From NCBI GenBank assembly GCA_963662155.1, contig OY759261.1, positions 45,699,911-45,763,910 of the forward strand: 64,000 bases of DNA, read 5' to 3'. Source of the stretch: Lamellibrachia columna (Eukaryota > Annelida > Polychaeta > Sabellida > Siboglinidae). The notes under the pieces were generated by a model that worked only from the letters and a program-made list of their open reading frames with translations, searched no databases and had not been told where the DNA came from. Below are positions 43,131 through 54,993 of this stretch, piece by piece (positions within the stretch are counted from its first letter, which is position 1; each line of letters opens with the position of its first letter). Made by a program: the position numbers and the translations under genes.

Positions 43131-43284
43131 GGTGATGGACGCAATGTGTAAAGAGCCAGGATGTGGCTGGAAGTAGGAGAAACAGAGGATAGTATGGTGG
43201 AGGCAATGTGTAAGGAGGAAGGGTGTGGCGTGAGGTAGGAAAGACAGAGGACAGTATGGTGGACGCAATGTGTCAGGAGTCAGG

Positions 43285-43375
43285 ATCAACATTACACAAC
43301 TTCACACAACTTCGCACAACTTCGCACAACTTCACACAACTTCACACAACTTCACACAACTTTACCTTCTGATTA
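43285..43375. repeat. 10-bp repeat TTCACACAAC, left arm
   Basis: About eight units, mirrored at 43,594-43,684 on the other side of the centre. Confidence 0.85.
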
Positions 43376-43593
43376 CCACACCTCACCACCCCCACCATAG
43401 AGTAATGAGACGAGCATAGCCATCTGACCACCAGGGGGCGCAGGGGCGCGCGCGATTACAGGAAAAAGGTGTCTAATACACCTTTTTCCGCGAAATACAC
43501 CTTTTTCCTGTAATCGCGCGCGCCCCTGCGCCCCCTGGTGGTCAGATGGCTATGCTCGTCTCATTACTCTATGGTGGGGGTGGTGAGGTGTGG
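43376..43593. other. Centre of the giant palindrome
   Basis: The arms are perfect complements up to 43,472 and from 43,497 outward. The 24-base spacer includes a further copy of ACACCTTTTTCC (43,478-43,489), so the left-arm GGAAAAAGGTGT (43,461-43,472) can pair either with it (5-base loop CTAAT) or with the copy at 43,497-43,508. Confidence 0.9.
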
Positions 43594-43838
43594 TAATCAG
43601 AAGGTAAAGTTGTGTGAAGTTGTGTGAAGTTGTGTGAAGTTGTGCGAAGTTGTGCGAAGTTGTGTGAAGTTGTGTAATGTTGATCCTGACTCCTGACACA
43701 TTGCGTCCACCATACTGTCCTCTGTCTTTCCTACCTCACGCCACACCCTTCCTCCTTACACATTGCCTCCACCATACTATCCTCTGTTTCTCCTACTTCC
43801 AGCCACATCCTGGCTCTTTACACATTGCGTCCATCACC

Positions 43839-45082
43839 TGTAATACAGCAAGACAGACTGCAATACAGCAAGACAGCCTGTAATACAGCGCGACAGCCTG
43901 TAATACAGCACGGCAGTCTGTAATACAGCATGGCAGCCTGTAATACAGCATGGCAGCATGTAATACAGCATGGCAGCCTGTTATACAGCAAGACAGCCTG
44001 TAATACAGCAAGGCAGCCTGTAATACAGCATGGCAGTCTGTTATACAGCATGGCAGCCTGTTATACAGCAAGACAGCCTGTAATACAGCAAGGCAGCCTG
44101 TAATACAGCATGGCAGTCTGTTATACAGCATGGCAGCCTGTTATACAGCAAGACAGCCTGTAATACAGCAAGACAGCCTGTAATACAGCCTGTAATACAG
44201 CAAGACAGCCTGTAATACAGCAAGACAGCCTGTTATACAGCAAGACAGCCTGTAATACAGCATGGCAGCCTGTTATACAGCAGGACCGCCTGTAATACAG
44301 CAAGACAGCCTGTAATACAGCATGGCAGCCTGTAATACAGCTCGACAGCCTGTAATACAGCAAGACAGCCTGTAATACAGCATGGCCGCCTGTTATACAG
44401 CAGGACCGCCTGTAATACAGCAGGGCGGCCTGTTATACAGCAAGACAGTCTGTAATACAGCAAGACAGCCTGTTATACAGCAAGACAGCCTGTAATACAG
44501 CATGGCAGCCTGTTATACAGCAAGACAGCCTGTAATACAGCAAGACAGCCTGTAATACAGCAAGACAGCCTGTTATACAGCAAGACAGCCTGTAATACAG
44601 CATGGCAGCCTGTTATACAGCAGGACCGCCTGTAATACAGCAAGACAGCCTGTAATACAGCATGGCAGCCTGTAATACAGCTAGACAGCCTGTAATACAG
44701 CATGGCAGCCTGTTATACAGCAGGACCGCCTGTAATACAGCAGGGCGGCCTGTTATACAGCAAGACAGTCTGTAATACAGCAAGACAGCCTGTTATACAG
44801 CACGACAGCCTGTAATACAGCAGGGCAGCCTGTAATACAGCAAGACAGCCTGTAATACAACAAGACAGCCTGTAATACAGCAAGACAGCCTGTAATACAG
44901 CAGGGCAGCCTGTAATACAGCATGACAGCCTGTTATACAGCAAGACAGTCTGTAATACAGCAAGACAGCCTGTTATACAGCATGGCAGCCTGTAATACAG
45001 CTAGACAGCCTGTAATACAGCAAGACAGCCTGTAATACAGCACGACAGCCTGTAATACAGCACGACAGCCTGTAATACAGCA
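43839..45082. repeat. 20-bp satellite, right arm
   Basis: Inverted copy of the left satellite, with scattered substitutions and a 32-bp length difference against it around 44,470-44,570 / 42,400-42,430. Confidence 0.95.
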
Positions 45083-45209
45083 TGTTCTACCGCTGTCTGC
45101 GTACGCGTAACCCCACTTTTTCCTTCCGTGATGGATGCCCGGCGTCGTTAGTTGACAGTTGCCTGCCGCGTTTATCAGTTTTCTGATTACTGTGGTATTG
45201 TTCCGAGGC

Positions 45210-45250
45210 TGACGTCAGTTGTCTGGCTTATTTCTAGCATGGTATATAAG
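45210..45250 (+). promoter_or_regulatory. CRE + TATA promoter-like segment, right arm
   Basis: TGACGTCA at 45,210-45,217 and TATATAAG at 45,243-45,250, facing the right-arm protease about 4 kb downstream. No ATG follows closely, so if used it would drive a spliced transcript across the satellite and the 207-bp array. Confidence 0.5.
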
Positions 45251-45296
45251 ACGGCTGAGATCGTCGTGTCGTCATCACAACCGCCATTATTGAGTT

Positions 45297-46979
45297 CGTA
45301 GCAACTTACTGACTATATATTCTAGATGTGTACTGAGTGTGCACTGGTCATGTATTCTAGCAGTAACTGTGTATTCTATTTGTGTACTGGAGTTGTAGTG
45401 ACTATATCTTACAGCTGTGTGGTGGAGATACAGCAGCGACCATGTATTCGAGCTGTGTCCTGGGTGAGCAGTAACTGTGTATTCTAATCGTGTACTGGAG
45501 ATGTAGTGACAATGCATTATAGCTGTATTTTATTTGTGTACTGTGGGTATAGTGACTATGTATTAAAGTTGAGTACTGTGGGAACAGTGACTATGTATTC
45601 TAACTGTGTACTGTGGGTACAGTAACATTGTATACTAGGTGTGCACTGTGGGTACAGTGACTATGTATGCTAGCTGAGTAATGTGGGTACAGTGACTATG
45701 AATTGTAGTGGGTTAATGTGAGTACAGTGATTATTATTATTATGTATTCTAGTTGTTTACTGTGGGTACAGTGAATATGTATTCTAGTTGTGTACTCTGG
45801 GTATAGTGACTATATATTCTATCTGTGTACTGTGGGTACAATGTCTATGTATGCTAGCTGTGTACTGTGTGTACAGTGACTATATATTCTAGCTGTGTAC
45901 TTTGGGTACAGTGAATATGTATTATAGCTGTGTACTTTGTGTACAGTGACTAAGTATTATAGCTGTGTAATGTGGGTACAGTGACTATGTAATTTAGCTG
46001 TGTACTCTGGATACAGTGACTATGTATTCTAGATGTGTACTGGGGATACAGTGACTTTAAACGTGTACTGTGGGTACAGTAATTATGTATTCTAGCTATG
46101 CACTGTGGGTACAGTGACTATATACTGTAGCTGTTTACTCTGGGTCCAGTGACAATGTATTCTAGCCCTGTACTGTGGTTACATTGATTATGTCTTCTAG
46201 CCGTGTACTATGGTTGCTGTGATTATTTATTCTAAATGTGTACTGTGGGTACCGTGACTATGTATTCTAGTTGTGTACTGTGGGTATAGTGACTACATAT
46301 TCTAGCTGTGTACTGTGGGTACAGTGAATATGTAATCTAGCTGTGTACTATGGATACAGTGAATATGAATTTTAGCTGTGTCCTGTGTACAGTGGGTATA
46401 GTAACTATGTATTACAGCTGTGCACTCTGGATACAGTGACTATGTGTTCTAGCTGTGTACTGTGGGTAAAGTGTCTATGTACTGTAGCGGTGTACTGTGG
46501 TACAGTAACTATGCATTCTAGCTGTGTACTATGGGTTCAGCAACAATGTTCTGTAGCTGTGTACTGTGGGTACAGTAACAATGTACTTTAGCTGTGTACT
46601 CTGGATATAGTGACTATGTTTGCTAGCTGTGTACTGTGGGTATAGTTACTATGTACTGTAGCTGAGTACTCTGGGTACAGCAACTATATATTCTAGCTGT
46701 ATATTGTGGGTACAGTTACTTTGTTTTCTAGCTGTACACTGTGGGTAAAGTGACTATGTATTCTAGCCGTGTACTGTGGGTACTGTGACTAGGCATTCTA
46801 GCTGTGTTCTGTGGGTACATTGACTATGAACTTTAGCTGTGTACTCAGGATACAGTGACTATGTATTCTAGATGTGTTCTGTTGGTACAGTGACTATGTA
46901 CTGTAGCTGTGTATTGTGGGTACATCAACTAAGTATTCCAGCTCTGTACTGTGGGTACAGTGACTATTGAAACTAAAGT
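45297..46979. repeat. Satellite of about 37-40 bp, right arm
   Basis: Mirror of the left-arm satellite; units on GTACTGTGGGTACAGTGACT followed by ATGTATTCTAGCTGT. Confidence 0.9.
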
Positions 46980-47031
46980 CCCGTTCTTTTTATAGCTAGG
47001 TGAACGAACATACACACTTCACTACATATGT

Positions 47032-49279
47032 GTGCTGGGTAAATTGTAGGAATTATGGGTAAATTGTAGGAATTATGGGTAAACTGTAGGAGTTATGGGT
47101 AAAGTGTAAGAGCACACTATTTAACATTATTGACATATAACGAAAATATGCGTATGGCAAGAGACTTTAGAGTCCTCTGTCTAACGTTTGTGGACGATAT
47201 TGTGTCATTATTTTCACATATTTAATAAAATGTCCTTGTACTCTTATTCAATAGGAGAATTATGGGTAAATTGTAGGAATTATGGGTAAACTGTAGGAGG
47301 TATGGGTAAAGTGTAAGAGCGCACTATTTAACAATATTGACATATAACAAAAATATGCGTATGGCAAGAGACTTTAGAGTCGTCTGTCTAACGTTTGTGG
47401 ACGATATTTTGTCATTATTTTCAAATATTTAATAAAATGTCCTTGTACTCTTATTCAATAGGAGACTTATGGGTAAATTGTAGGAATTATGGGTAAATTG
47501 TAGGAATTATGGGTAAATTGTAGGAATTATGGGTAAACTGTAGGAGTTATGGGTAAAGTGTAAGAGCGCACTATTTAACAATATTGACATATAACGAAAA
47601 TATGCGTATGGCAAGAGACTTTAGAGTCTTCTGTCTAACGTTTGTGGACGATATTGTGTCATTATTTTCACATATTTAATAAAATGTCCTTGTACTCTTA
47701 TTCAATAGGAGAATTATGGGTAAATTGTAGGAATTATGGGTAAACTGTAGGAGTTATGGGTAAAGTGTAAGAGCGCACTATTTAACAATATTGACATATA
47801 ACAAAAATATGCGTATGGCAAGAGACTTTAGAGTCCTCTGTCTAACGTTTGTGGACGATATTTTGTCATTATTTTCAAATATTTAATAAAATGTCCTTGT
47901 ACTCTTATTCAATAGGAGACTTATGGGTAAATTGTAGGAATTATGGGTAAATTGTAGGAATTATGGGTAAATTGTAGGAATTATGGGTAAACTGTAGGAG
48001 TTATGGGTAAAGTGTAAGAGCGCACTATTTAACAATATTGACATATAACGAAAATATGCGTATGGCAAGAGACTTTAGAGTCTTCTGTCTAACGTTTGTG
48101 GACGATATTGTGTCATTATTTTCACATATTTAATAAAATGTCCTTGTACTCTTATTCAATAGGAGAATTATGGGTAAATTGTAGGAATTATGGGTAAACT
48201 GTAGGAGTTATGGGTAAAGTGTAAGAGCGCACTATTTAACAATATTGACATAATTATAACGAAAATATGCGTATGGCATGAGACTTTAGAGTCCTCTGTC
48301 TAACGGTTGTGGTCGATATTGTGTCATTATTTTCACATATTTAATAAAATGTCCTTGTACTCTTATTCAATAGGAGAATTATGGGTAAATTGTAGGAATT
48401 ATGGGTAAACTGTAGGAGGTATGGGTAAAGTGTAAGAGCGCACTATTTAACAATATTGACATATACCAAAAATATGCGTATGGCAAGAGACTTTAGAGTC
48501 ATCTGTCTAACGTTTGTGGACGATATTTTGTCATTATTTTCAAATATTTAATAAAATGTCCTTGTACTCTTATTCAATAGGAGACTTATGGGTAAATTGT
48601 AGGAATTATGGGTAAATTGTAGGAATTATGGGTACACTGTAGGAGTTATGGGTAAAGTGTAAGAGCGCACTATTTAACAATATTGACATATAACGAAAAT
48701 ATGCGTATGGCAAGAGACTTTAGAGTCTTCTGTCTAACGTTTGTGGACGATATTGTGTCATTATTTTCACATAATATTTAATAACATGTCCTTGTACTCT
48801 TATTCAATAGGAGAATTATGGGTAAATTGTAGGAATTATGGGTAAACTGTAGGAGTTATGGGTAAAGTGTAAGAGCGCACTATTTAACAATATTGACATA
48901 TAACGAAAATATGCGTATGGCAAGAGACTTTAGAGTCCTCTGTTTAACGTTTGTGGCCGATATTGTGTCATTATTTTCACATATTTAATAACATGTCCTT
49001 GTACTCTTATTCAATAGGAGAATTATGGGTAAATTGTAGGAATTATGGGTAAACTGTAGGAGGTATGGGTAAAGTGTAAGAGCGCACTATTTAACAATAT
49101 TGACATATAACGAAAATATGCGTATGGCAAGAGACTTTAGAGTCGTCTGTCTAACGTTTGTGGCCGATATTTTGTCATTATTTTCAAATATTTAATAAAA
49201 TGTCCTTGTACGCTTATTCAATAGGTGACTTATGGGTAAATTGTAGGAATTATGGGTAAACTGTAGGAGGTATGGGTAA
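47032..49279. repeat. 207-bp tandem array, right arm (about 10 units)
   Basis: Mirror of the left array, now in the sense direction of the protease. Each unit reads GGCAAGAGACTTTAGAGT ... TCTAACGTTTGTGGACGATA, corresponding to the gene stretch that codes KRLQS...SNVCGQYC, but with a stop in place of the Gln codon. Confidence 0.9.
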
Positions 49280-49735
49280 AGTGTAAGAGCGCATCCGAAC
49301 ACCGCGTCCGTCTTTGGCGGCGTCGTACCCCGAGATGGACTGCCTGCAACAATTGACGCTTTGCCGATCGCCTTCGTGTGCAACACCGACGACGGCGACG
49401 AACCGGGCGAACATTGGATAGCGCTGTACCTGTCCTCCGACGGGCGCGGCGAATACTTCTGTTCGTACGGTCTGCCGCCTCGCCACGCGGCGTTCCGCAC
49501 CTTCTTGAACAAACACTGTTCCGAGTGGACTCATAATAGCAAGAGACTTCAGAGTGGTGTGTCTAACGTTTGCGGACAATATTGCGTCACTTATATCATG
49601 CTTCGTTGTAACGGCGCTCCTATGAGAACTTTCGTCAACGCTTTCCACACCGATCTGGTCGCTAACGATTGTCGCGTGTTCGATTGGATTAGGCTGCTAA
49701 AAAAGGGTATACCGTACTATAACGTATCATACTGA
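49280..49735 (+). CDS. Adenain-type (C5) cysteine protease, right arm copy
   Basis: The frame is open from 49,280 to TGA at 49,733-49,735 (151 codons); no ATG is in frame, and the first conserved words are FGGVVPRDGLP, so a short N-terminal part is missing or lies in an upstream exon. Counting from 49,280: His45 (PGEHWIA), Cys61 in YFCSYGLPP, Gln91 and Cys98 (LQSGVSNVCGQYC). The Gln-Cys spacing of seven equals that of adenovirus proteinase (Gln115/Cys122), with His as general base. Polinton relatives usually have an acidic residue where Cys61 stands, so activity is doubtful. Such proteases mature capsid proteins in Polintons and adenoviruses. AATAAA follows at 49,940. Confidence 0.8.
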   Translation, partial: SVRAHPNTASVFGGVVPRDGLPATIDALPIAFVCNTDDGDEPGEHWIALYLSSDGRGEYFCSYGLPPRHAAFRTFLNKHCSEWTHNSKRLQSGVSNVCGQYCVTYIMLRCNGAPMRTFVNAFHTDLVANDCRVFDWIRLLKKGIPYYNVSY

Positions 49736-49939
49736 GCCTCTGGCGCGGTGGTCGCTCCACCCGTAAGCTCGCCCTCGAACCTCTGGCGCGGTGGAGACAC
49801 CCGTAAGTTCGCGACCTCTGGCGCGATGGTCACCATTCGCAAGTCGCCTCCACTTCATCTTCATCTTCGTCATACCCAGCTCGTTGTATCCAATCGCATA
49901 CGATCGCCTCGTTTGTACTGCTGCCGCTTTGTTGTATTC

Positions 49940-49945
49940 AATAAA
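49940..49945 (+). terminator. Polyadenylation signal, right protease gene
   Basis: AATAAA 205 bases after the stop, after a 3' region with three copies of CCTCTGGCGCG(G/A)TGG. Confidence 0.6.
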
Positions 49946-49976
49946 ATACGTGTGCACCGTACGATTGTGTTCGTCT

Positions 49977-50246
49977 CCTTACTAGGTTAACGATTGGCTG
50001 CGCGCACTCATTAGCGGTGGGCGATATTAGACGTAACTAGGTCCATGCTCGTTCCTCCTCCAGTCGCTAGGGGGCGCTTACGTCACGCACGCTCTGCTAC
50101 CGCCGCCAGGGGGCGCTCTGGCGCTCTCTGATTGGCTGCGCGCACTCATTAGCAGTGGGCGATATTAGGGTGTTTTGCCTTTGATGTTCCTTTGATGTCT
50201 GGTCACGTGAAAAAGTTTGAGGTCTCAGAAACCTCCACTAACTACT
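49977..50246. repeat. Right terminal region of the palindromic element
   Basis: Mirror of the left terminal region with about four substitutions; contains GCGCGCACTCATTAGC twice and AGGGGGCGCT twice. Confidence 0.75.
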
Positions 50247-50252
50247 GCCGAC
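50247..50252. repeat. Target-site duplication, right (GCCGAC)
   Basis: Exact copy of 36,685-36,690. Confidence 0.9.
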
Positions 50253-53200
50253 CATTTGGTAGGCATATGGCGTCAAAAAAATGCACTGATGTACTGGTTA
50301 GTCGTTGCTGTCTATATAAAAGAATGAAGCATGCATGGCTCGCGAGGTTACCTTTTTACTATGTGGCTACTAAATGCATAAAATGACCCCTTCATCTCCG
50401 GAATGAGAATTTCCTTCCTCCTAATTCTTTACGGTGATACATCTGTTAAGGTGGAGTGGGTACGGGTAACGGAAAGCAGAAGAGTCGGACATTGGTGCTA
50501 TCCACAGCGCTATTTGGCCCGCGACAGTGCCGTAAAACACAATAGTACCATAAAACACAATAGTACCATAAAACACAATAGTACCATAAGACACAATAGT
50601 ACCATAATACACAATTGTACCATAAAACACAATTGTACCATAAAACACAATAGTAACATAAAACACAATATTACCATAAAACACAAGTTCATAACAATTG
50701 TATACCATGTGTGTACCTCAAGTGATGTGGCGTGAGGGAATGAACGTCTTAGAGTGTAGATACAATGAGGTATAAAAGTTACATGTACACAAAGCTGTAG
50801 TAATAAGGTGTCCTCAAATAAAGTGAGAGGTGTCATGGAGGAGTCTCAACTTCCCACCTGTTTTTTTTTTTTTTTTTTTTTGGGGGGGGGCACCCTCGCA
50901 CATCCCAACCAATAAATGAGAGGTGGCATGGGTCTCAACTTCCCACATCCCACCTATTTCGAGGGCTGTATAATCTCCCATCTCACACACAATAAGTTAA
51001 GGGTCCACCTCACCTATTTTGAGGCAAATGTCCTACTTCCCATCAATTTTTGGACAAACCTCCCACCTCCCGGGCACACCCCTCCCCGCTCTCCTCAGAA
51101 GTAAAGAACGACAGCCAACCCTGTCCCTGGCATGCCCCATATGGCATGTGGCTATCATCGTATGACGATTTCCATATAATCGGGTTAAAACCAATGGTTT
51201 CCTTTGTGTATAATTATTTAATCCCTTCGTTTTTGCGTCTTTGTACGCAGTGGTTCATTGAAGCACCCCCGCTAAACAAGATTACATATTGCAAATTTGG
51301 CTGAATTTGGCGCTAAAACGGACCCGAACCGGCTTTACATCACCCGCTCCCACGCAATAGTGATCACAGCTCGAAAATACTGTAGCCACATTTATATGTG
51401 GCTAATATAGAGTCCTGAGCTTAAATGGAAGAAGAAATGGAAGAAGAAGTATCTAGTCGTCGCCGGATGTACACTAGTCGGCGAAATTTGTGCATGCGCA
51501 ATAACACCTGAAGAGGAAACTCCAACATCCGGGAACGTCGACCTTCATTATTCCCACGATGAAAATGTAAAAGTCTGTGCTGTTAAGGGGTTCAATAAAC
51601 CGCCGTAATCAACAAATGTAAACACTAATAAACGTATTATGCAGTGCCCTAGCAAATTCGATCGGCAAACTATCCAATACCGCCAGCGAAATACTTCGAC
51701 AACTTTGCGGTGAGTGAGAAAAAATACTTCACGGAGCAAAACAGTTATTCGATCTTCTCAAAGTTAAATGACTTGTATGCGATTTTAATGTAGACTTATT
51801 GAAACATGACTCGCAACTATTGTCTTGAATTCATGTTTAATATTGATGTGCACCCATTAATTATTACTAAGCCAATCAGATATTTGATTGTATCAGTAAC
51901 GTATATTCATACAATGTTAACCGATACTATCAATCGTGCTGTAACCTGGTTTACTCATTAATGACGAATGAGATAATTAGCTCATTTTTGCTATTTGATA
52001 CGACGGCAACTTATACAAATGTAGTGGACTGCATGATACACACGTCACACAGTTGTTAATAATGACAGCGTGCTAAATGCCGCATTGAACGAGCATGTAC
52101 GGGACGCAGTGCTTAATGACGCATGTGCTAGAGATGTATAGGACGCTCTTATCAACGACTTCACGGTGTTGTATAACCGAGAGTTTCCACTTAGCCGATT
52201 TAATAATAGCAACAAGCGTGAACATAGACGTCTTTCGCGCATGAATGGTACTAATAATGCTTGTCGGAACCCATTTATACAAATAGTTTTTGTAATATAA
52301 ACTACGACACCGAAATGAAAAATAAATCTACGTTTGTCAATGCTAAAGCTTGCTGATTATATCATAGCTGTCAACCCTTGGAAGGTTCTTAGGCGTGAGA
52401 CATTTTCGCAGCCAGGGTCCAGGACCCGCTGGCCGCGAAGTCCCCAACAGCCATGGGCCTCGGTGAATTTTAAAGGCATTTGGAGAACATTTTGTTGTAA
52501 AAGTAAAGAAAATTGCATCTTCAATACGTGTGCACACTGCTTTCAACGGTTGATGCTCAGCTGTCCGTGAATCACTGACCGCGTTTCATACGTTATTCGA
52601 TAAAAGGCGGATATTGCCGGTACAATTAACTGAGGCATTCATTTGTGACACACACACACGCATGCACGCACGCACGCACGCACGCACGCACACACACACA
52701 TATATTTTGTATCTCATTTTCGCAAAACAGAAATTTTATTTATTTATTTTCGTTGCAAAAAATTGTGAAAACATATGTAACATTTCAGACATTTGCCGCA
52801 AAACCGTGACATTTAATGCAAAACCGTGAATCTCACGGTTTATGCGTGATAGTTGGCAGGTATGCAGTATGCAGTCTCAGTGTACGTGAACACGTAACCA
52901 ACTTGAACCTAATACACTGGTTTTATTGCACTACGCCTTTTACAATGTGTGGTACTCCGATTTATGATCCACTTGCTGAATGAACTTCTCGAAAAGGACC
53001 ATTAAGTGTACAGTTATGTTTAACCATCAGTTGGGCGCTCAACACATGTGAACGTCATGCAATCCAGTTTTAATCAACCTTTCCAGATTGTCATGTTACT
53101 AGCTAATGGTATACTTCGTTATTCATATAAAGGGCAGTAAACAGAGCCAGGCCCAGCAATGCTATAGTTGGGGTTAATTCGAGGCACACTGGATATTAAA

Positions 53201-54699
53201 ATAACGGCACTCGGACAATAAACTAACATCATTATGCCCGTCTTCGGGGGGGGGGGGTTCGGGGAGTTCGAATGAACCCCCGAACGAATCCCCTTTTTTG
53301 AACTATTTTTTTGAGATAATTTTTTTAATTTCTAACGTTTTCTAAGACATCATCCCAGTATTTCCAGGGTGATTGTGTATGTCCGTACCATCCTTTTCAA
53401 AACCCCGAGGACGGACCTGAACACCTACAGGATTCGTTAGGCGGTGTTAGAATAAGTTATTGCCATAACAATTATCCGCACAGTCATGAGGAAATGCTGC
53501 CTTTAATGCAACTATCCTGCACAATTTGATAGCAATGGTAATATGTTTGCCTACTGTAGCAAATACCTTCAATACGTTTCATACTAGCATTGGATCAGAG
53601 TTAAACATATTGGAACCCCATCATGATTGACAGCAACGCAACGAAGAGTTTATATACACCGTACACATATATCGATCGGTATCGACATCGCCGGAGTTGG
53701 AGGATGTAAGCGTCCCACGAAAACAAACTGGCAGTGCTTGGCTGCCGTAGAATACCAGCCGTGGATTACGATGGGCCCGTTTTATAACAATTTAAACACC
53801 GTTTTTTACCCCGTTATTGAGAAAATAAAAAACAGTTATGGTCCCACAAAAAATTCGGTATCTCAAAAACAAAAATCACGTCATTTAATATCAAACCATT
53901 TATGATTTTCCAAACACCCGTTTCAATAACGAGACAACGGTTCATCGCATTTGGCTATTTTCAGTTTTGTAGACAAGGGAGAAACATGATCTTATTTACT
54001 TTACTTTCAAGCATTTCACTGATTCGTTTTGTCTATTAAAACATTGTACATTAAGATAATTTTTTTGAATAAACGTTCTTGGTTGATCGATACTTGTTTT
54101 GACAAATTCCTGTTATCCAGTGCTGATATTTGCATCACCACGTAGATACCACTCCAGCAAAGGCAGACGTGAATTTCATCCCACTTGTCGAATTATGCAG
54201 TGAGATGATATGCTAAGCGTTTGTTTCGTTTCATCCACGGAAGATATTTTCGAATTGTAGCTGGAATCGATGTTTTCAAATTACAAATGCATAAAACACA
54301 TGACATTGTTTGTTATTAAAGCAATATGTTGTGCCATTGTCATACGTATATAAGAAGGCGTGATTTGAAGAAAACAAACCTATCTAGTGTACGCGGCCAT
54401 GCTAGTTGGTATGTCGAATACTAATATGTTGTGTCGTATCTACACGGGGCTGATGTAGAACAAGTATTGGTAGCACCATGTTGTTTCTTGCTAAACAAAA
54501 GAGTAGCAGTCGCGTTTAAATACGACAACGTACGTCGATGATACCCACCTTCTGACGGTTGTAGTGCGGCAGATCGGGAGAACCGAGAGGTACGCGGTGA
54601 ATCTCGAATCACTTAACAGCTGTATTGACAGACGTAGTGCAAACACCTGAAACATTAAAAAGGTGTGATGAAGTGTGTAGTAAAAAACACCTTCGTCAT
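50253..54699. other. Gene-free stretch of 4.4 kb
   Basis: Contains a 20-bp tandem repeat (TAAAACACAATAGTACCATA, about nine units, 50,530-50,695), a T22-G8 homopolymer block (50,861-50,890), a (CACG)n run near 52,650-52,700 and a G10 run near 53,247. The short open frames have no recognisable motif and no sign of splice-linked coding. Confidence 0.5.
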
Positions 54700-54709
54700 G
54701 AATAGTACA

Positions 54710-54918
54710 TGGAGGCCCTCTTCGAGAGAAAGACCTTCAGTCACGGGATGGACATGCTGAGAAGTGAGCGCATGCGGATCAACAAGGTATCCCCCTCACC
54801 ATTCGACTGAAAGCGCTGGATAGAAGAAAATGGCCGTACTCTGTCATACGGCCACGAAGATGCAGTGCCGTGTAACCCATTGGATGACCTGCTTGAGGAA
54901 ATCCTCAGTGAGTGATTT
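54710..54918 (+). pseudogene. Broken ORF end convergent with the integrase
   Basis: The frame starting at 54,710 reads NKVSPSPFD, stop, KRWIEENGRTLSYGHEDA and ends at TGA 54,916. The 'SPFD-KRWI ... TL-YGH' pattern recalls the C-terminus of ORFs found in Polinton-type and other large DNA transposons, but I cannot name the protein. One in-frame stop, at 54,809. Confidence 0.35.
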
Positions 54919-54993
54919 CTGAACGCTGCAGCTGCCAAGGGCACCGTGTGTCTCAACTGTCTGGGGTGCAATCGGAAAGAAGAGCTGCGGCGC

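Larger units (their letters stand above)
36691..50246. mobile_element. Palindromic Polinton-like element (13,556 bp)
   Basis: The element starts AGTAGTTAGTGGAGG and ends with its complement CCTCCACTAACTACT, flanked by GCCGAC on both sides. Position x in the left arm pairs with 86,937 minus x in the right arm for the outer parts (36,691 with 50,246; protease 37,202 with 49,735). In the inner part the sum becomes 86,969 because one arm has a 32-bp length difference within the 20-bp satellite. The arms meet at 43,472/43,497. AG...CT ends, 6-bp duplication and an adenain-type protease together indicate the Polinton/Maverick group. Polymerase B, integrase, packaging ATPase and capsid genes are absent, so it is non-autonomous. 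The layout resembles the snap-back palindromic derivatives expected from protein-primed linear replicons; that origin is inference. Confidence 0.85.

Noticed and set aside
41994..43176. Leu/Cys/Tyr-rich frames on both arms of the palindrome
   Set aside because: The 20-bp satellite cycles through all frames every 60 bases; several overlapping frames are equally open.
39905..45300. CRISPR-like array (regular repeats of 20 and about 40 bp)
   Set aside because: Units are contiguous with no unique spacers, and the context is eukaryotic.
36691..50246. Assembly artefact as the explanation of the palindrome
   Set aside because: The exact GCCGAC duplication, AG/CT ends, and several arm differences (substitutions and a 32-bp indel) fit a real element better; reads should still be checked.
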